A stretch of 64,000 nt of DNA from Acanthaster planci (Eukaryota; Echinodermata; Asteroidea; Valvatida; Acanthasteridae), in NCBI RefSeq assembly GCF_001949145.1, contig NW_019091356.1, forward strand, positions 4,303,211 to 4,367,210, read 5' to 3'. This document shows, piece after piece, positions 63,043 through 64,000 of the stretch. A model generated the notes under the pieces. The model was not told the DNA's origin, searched no databases, and worked only from the letters and a program-made list of their open reading frames with translations. Numbering within the stretch: position 1 is the first letter of the stretch; every line of letters starts with the position of its first letter. A program made the translations under genes and the position numbers.

Positions 63043-64000
63043 GTAAGCGGGGCGCCCTCCAGAGTTTAGGTACTCCTTAAAGGGATTCGAATTGACAGTA
63101 TCAGTCGGTCAATCTTTTTATCCTGCGTTGCCTTAAGGAATCAATTGGAATGAATAGGAATCATCCCTTGACTAGTTGGAGGTATTGATGCACAACATAA
63201 AGATGCCTTGGATTCAGAATTCCCATTGGAGCTCCATTTGGATAGCGCATGCAGACTGTCCTAGCCCCATGCGCAAAATGACCCAGTGTGCCAATACCAC
63301 CGTCTGGCGAGATCGACCAAGCTAACGGTACCCTGACGTCCTCTTCAAGAGGTGGTGTCCTAACGTGTATGCTTCGACCCCTGTGATCATGTTGATGTCT
63401 GTCCACGTGTGTGTCAGTGACACTTTCCTCCTCTCTTCCCTTGATCCTGCTCGTGCCTTGAGTGAGAATGGCGTCTGGCCTGTTCTCTTTCTGTCAACCG
63501 GCCCAGCAGACGGCGTCCGTAATCCAGACGAAATGTATGAACAGTGATTGCCAGCTTGTTTTTTTCACGCAGACGCCCGTGCAAACCAAATAGGCATTAA
63601 TCCGACAGAGTAGCAACCAAAATGAAAACGAAAACAGAATTTGGGAGTTCCCTCTACCGCGAGGATCTTACCGAGAGGTCAGATAATTTCATGTGAAAGT
63701 GAAGCTTGAGAAATTTGATTTTTGGTTTTTTTATTTAAATCATCTTGATTGAGGGTAACCATCCAGCAGAAGCTGATCATTTTGGTCCCTCATTAAAAAG
63801 AAAAACAAATAACAAAAATAACAACATCAAAATCGTAATGGAAACATTACCACAAACACACAAATATATCAGAGTCATCTATCATAAAGATTCCTCATTA
63901 TGAAAAAGTAGCTGAGAATTTACATTTAAAATCCAGTAAAAAGATCAAAAAGCGAAAAAAGAAAACAGTTTAAAAATAAATATAGATACAAGACAGAAGA
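63043..64000 (+). other. Probable intron, continuing past the window
   Basis: It starts GTAAGC at 63043. The sequence becomes AT-rich towards the right edge (long A-rich stretch from 63790). I see no further exon or polyadenylation site that can be tied to the gene. Confidence 0.5.

Noticed and set aside
1-64000. Bacterial, CRISPR, rRNA or viral gene clusters
   Set aside because: No repeat-spacer array, no long gene-dense frames and no conserved rRNA or viral protein segments were seen on either strand.

Overview
The window reads as nuclear DNA of an animal, most likely an aquatic invertebrate; a mollusc or other lophotrochozoan is a guess. GC content is moderate (about 40 to 43% by eye). 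There are no long open reading frames, operons or ribosome binding sites. Instead there are tRNA-derived SINEs, several kinds of inverted-repeat element, a minisatellite, AAAC microsatellites and a few short open segments bounded by GT/AG splice signals. The palindromes TAGGCCTA and TACATGTA occur far more often than base composition predicts. About 99% of the window appears to be intronic or intergenic.

The best-supported gene is on the + strand in the right-hand third. Exon 47434-47608 encodes the hydrophobic core of a signal peptide, an acidic/basic linker and one cysteine, and ends in phase 1. Exon 62948-63042 starts in the matching phase and adds four cysteines ending in a CxCxxC cluster. 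Together they describe part of a secreted, probably N-glycosylated, cysteine-containing protein of unrecognised family, split by an intron of about 15.3 kb. The start exon and the 3' part are not identified; the gene probably runs off the right edge. Inside the intron, on the opposite strand, a short segment (49116-49272) resembles the C-terminal domain of DnaJ/Hsp40 co-chaperones and could be a nested gene or a relic.

Two weaker + strand exon candidates lie on the left: a possible first exon encoding a signal peptide behind a TATAAA box (10694-10754), and a short open segment ending at a consensus donor (16011-16088).

Layout: 1-2409 holds a SINE interrupted by a MITE-like element. 5881-5995 is a perfect 23-bp x 5 minisatellite. 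20162-20357 is a 66-bp-arm inverted repeat. 20804-20882 and 50502-50697 are related AAAC/CCCC composite microsatellites. 30166-30241 is a perfect 76-bp palindrome. 31694-31974 is a full SINE with a target-site duplication. 35643-35855, 51316-51480 and 55413-55574 are three further unrelated inverted-repeat elements. 56949-57160 is a diverged tandem repeat of about 95 bp. I saw no rRNA, CRISPR, viral or bacterial-type gene cluster, and no clear new multi-gene system.
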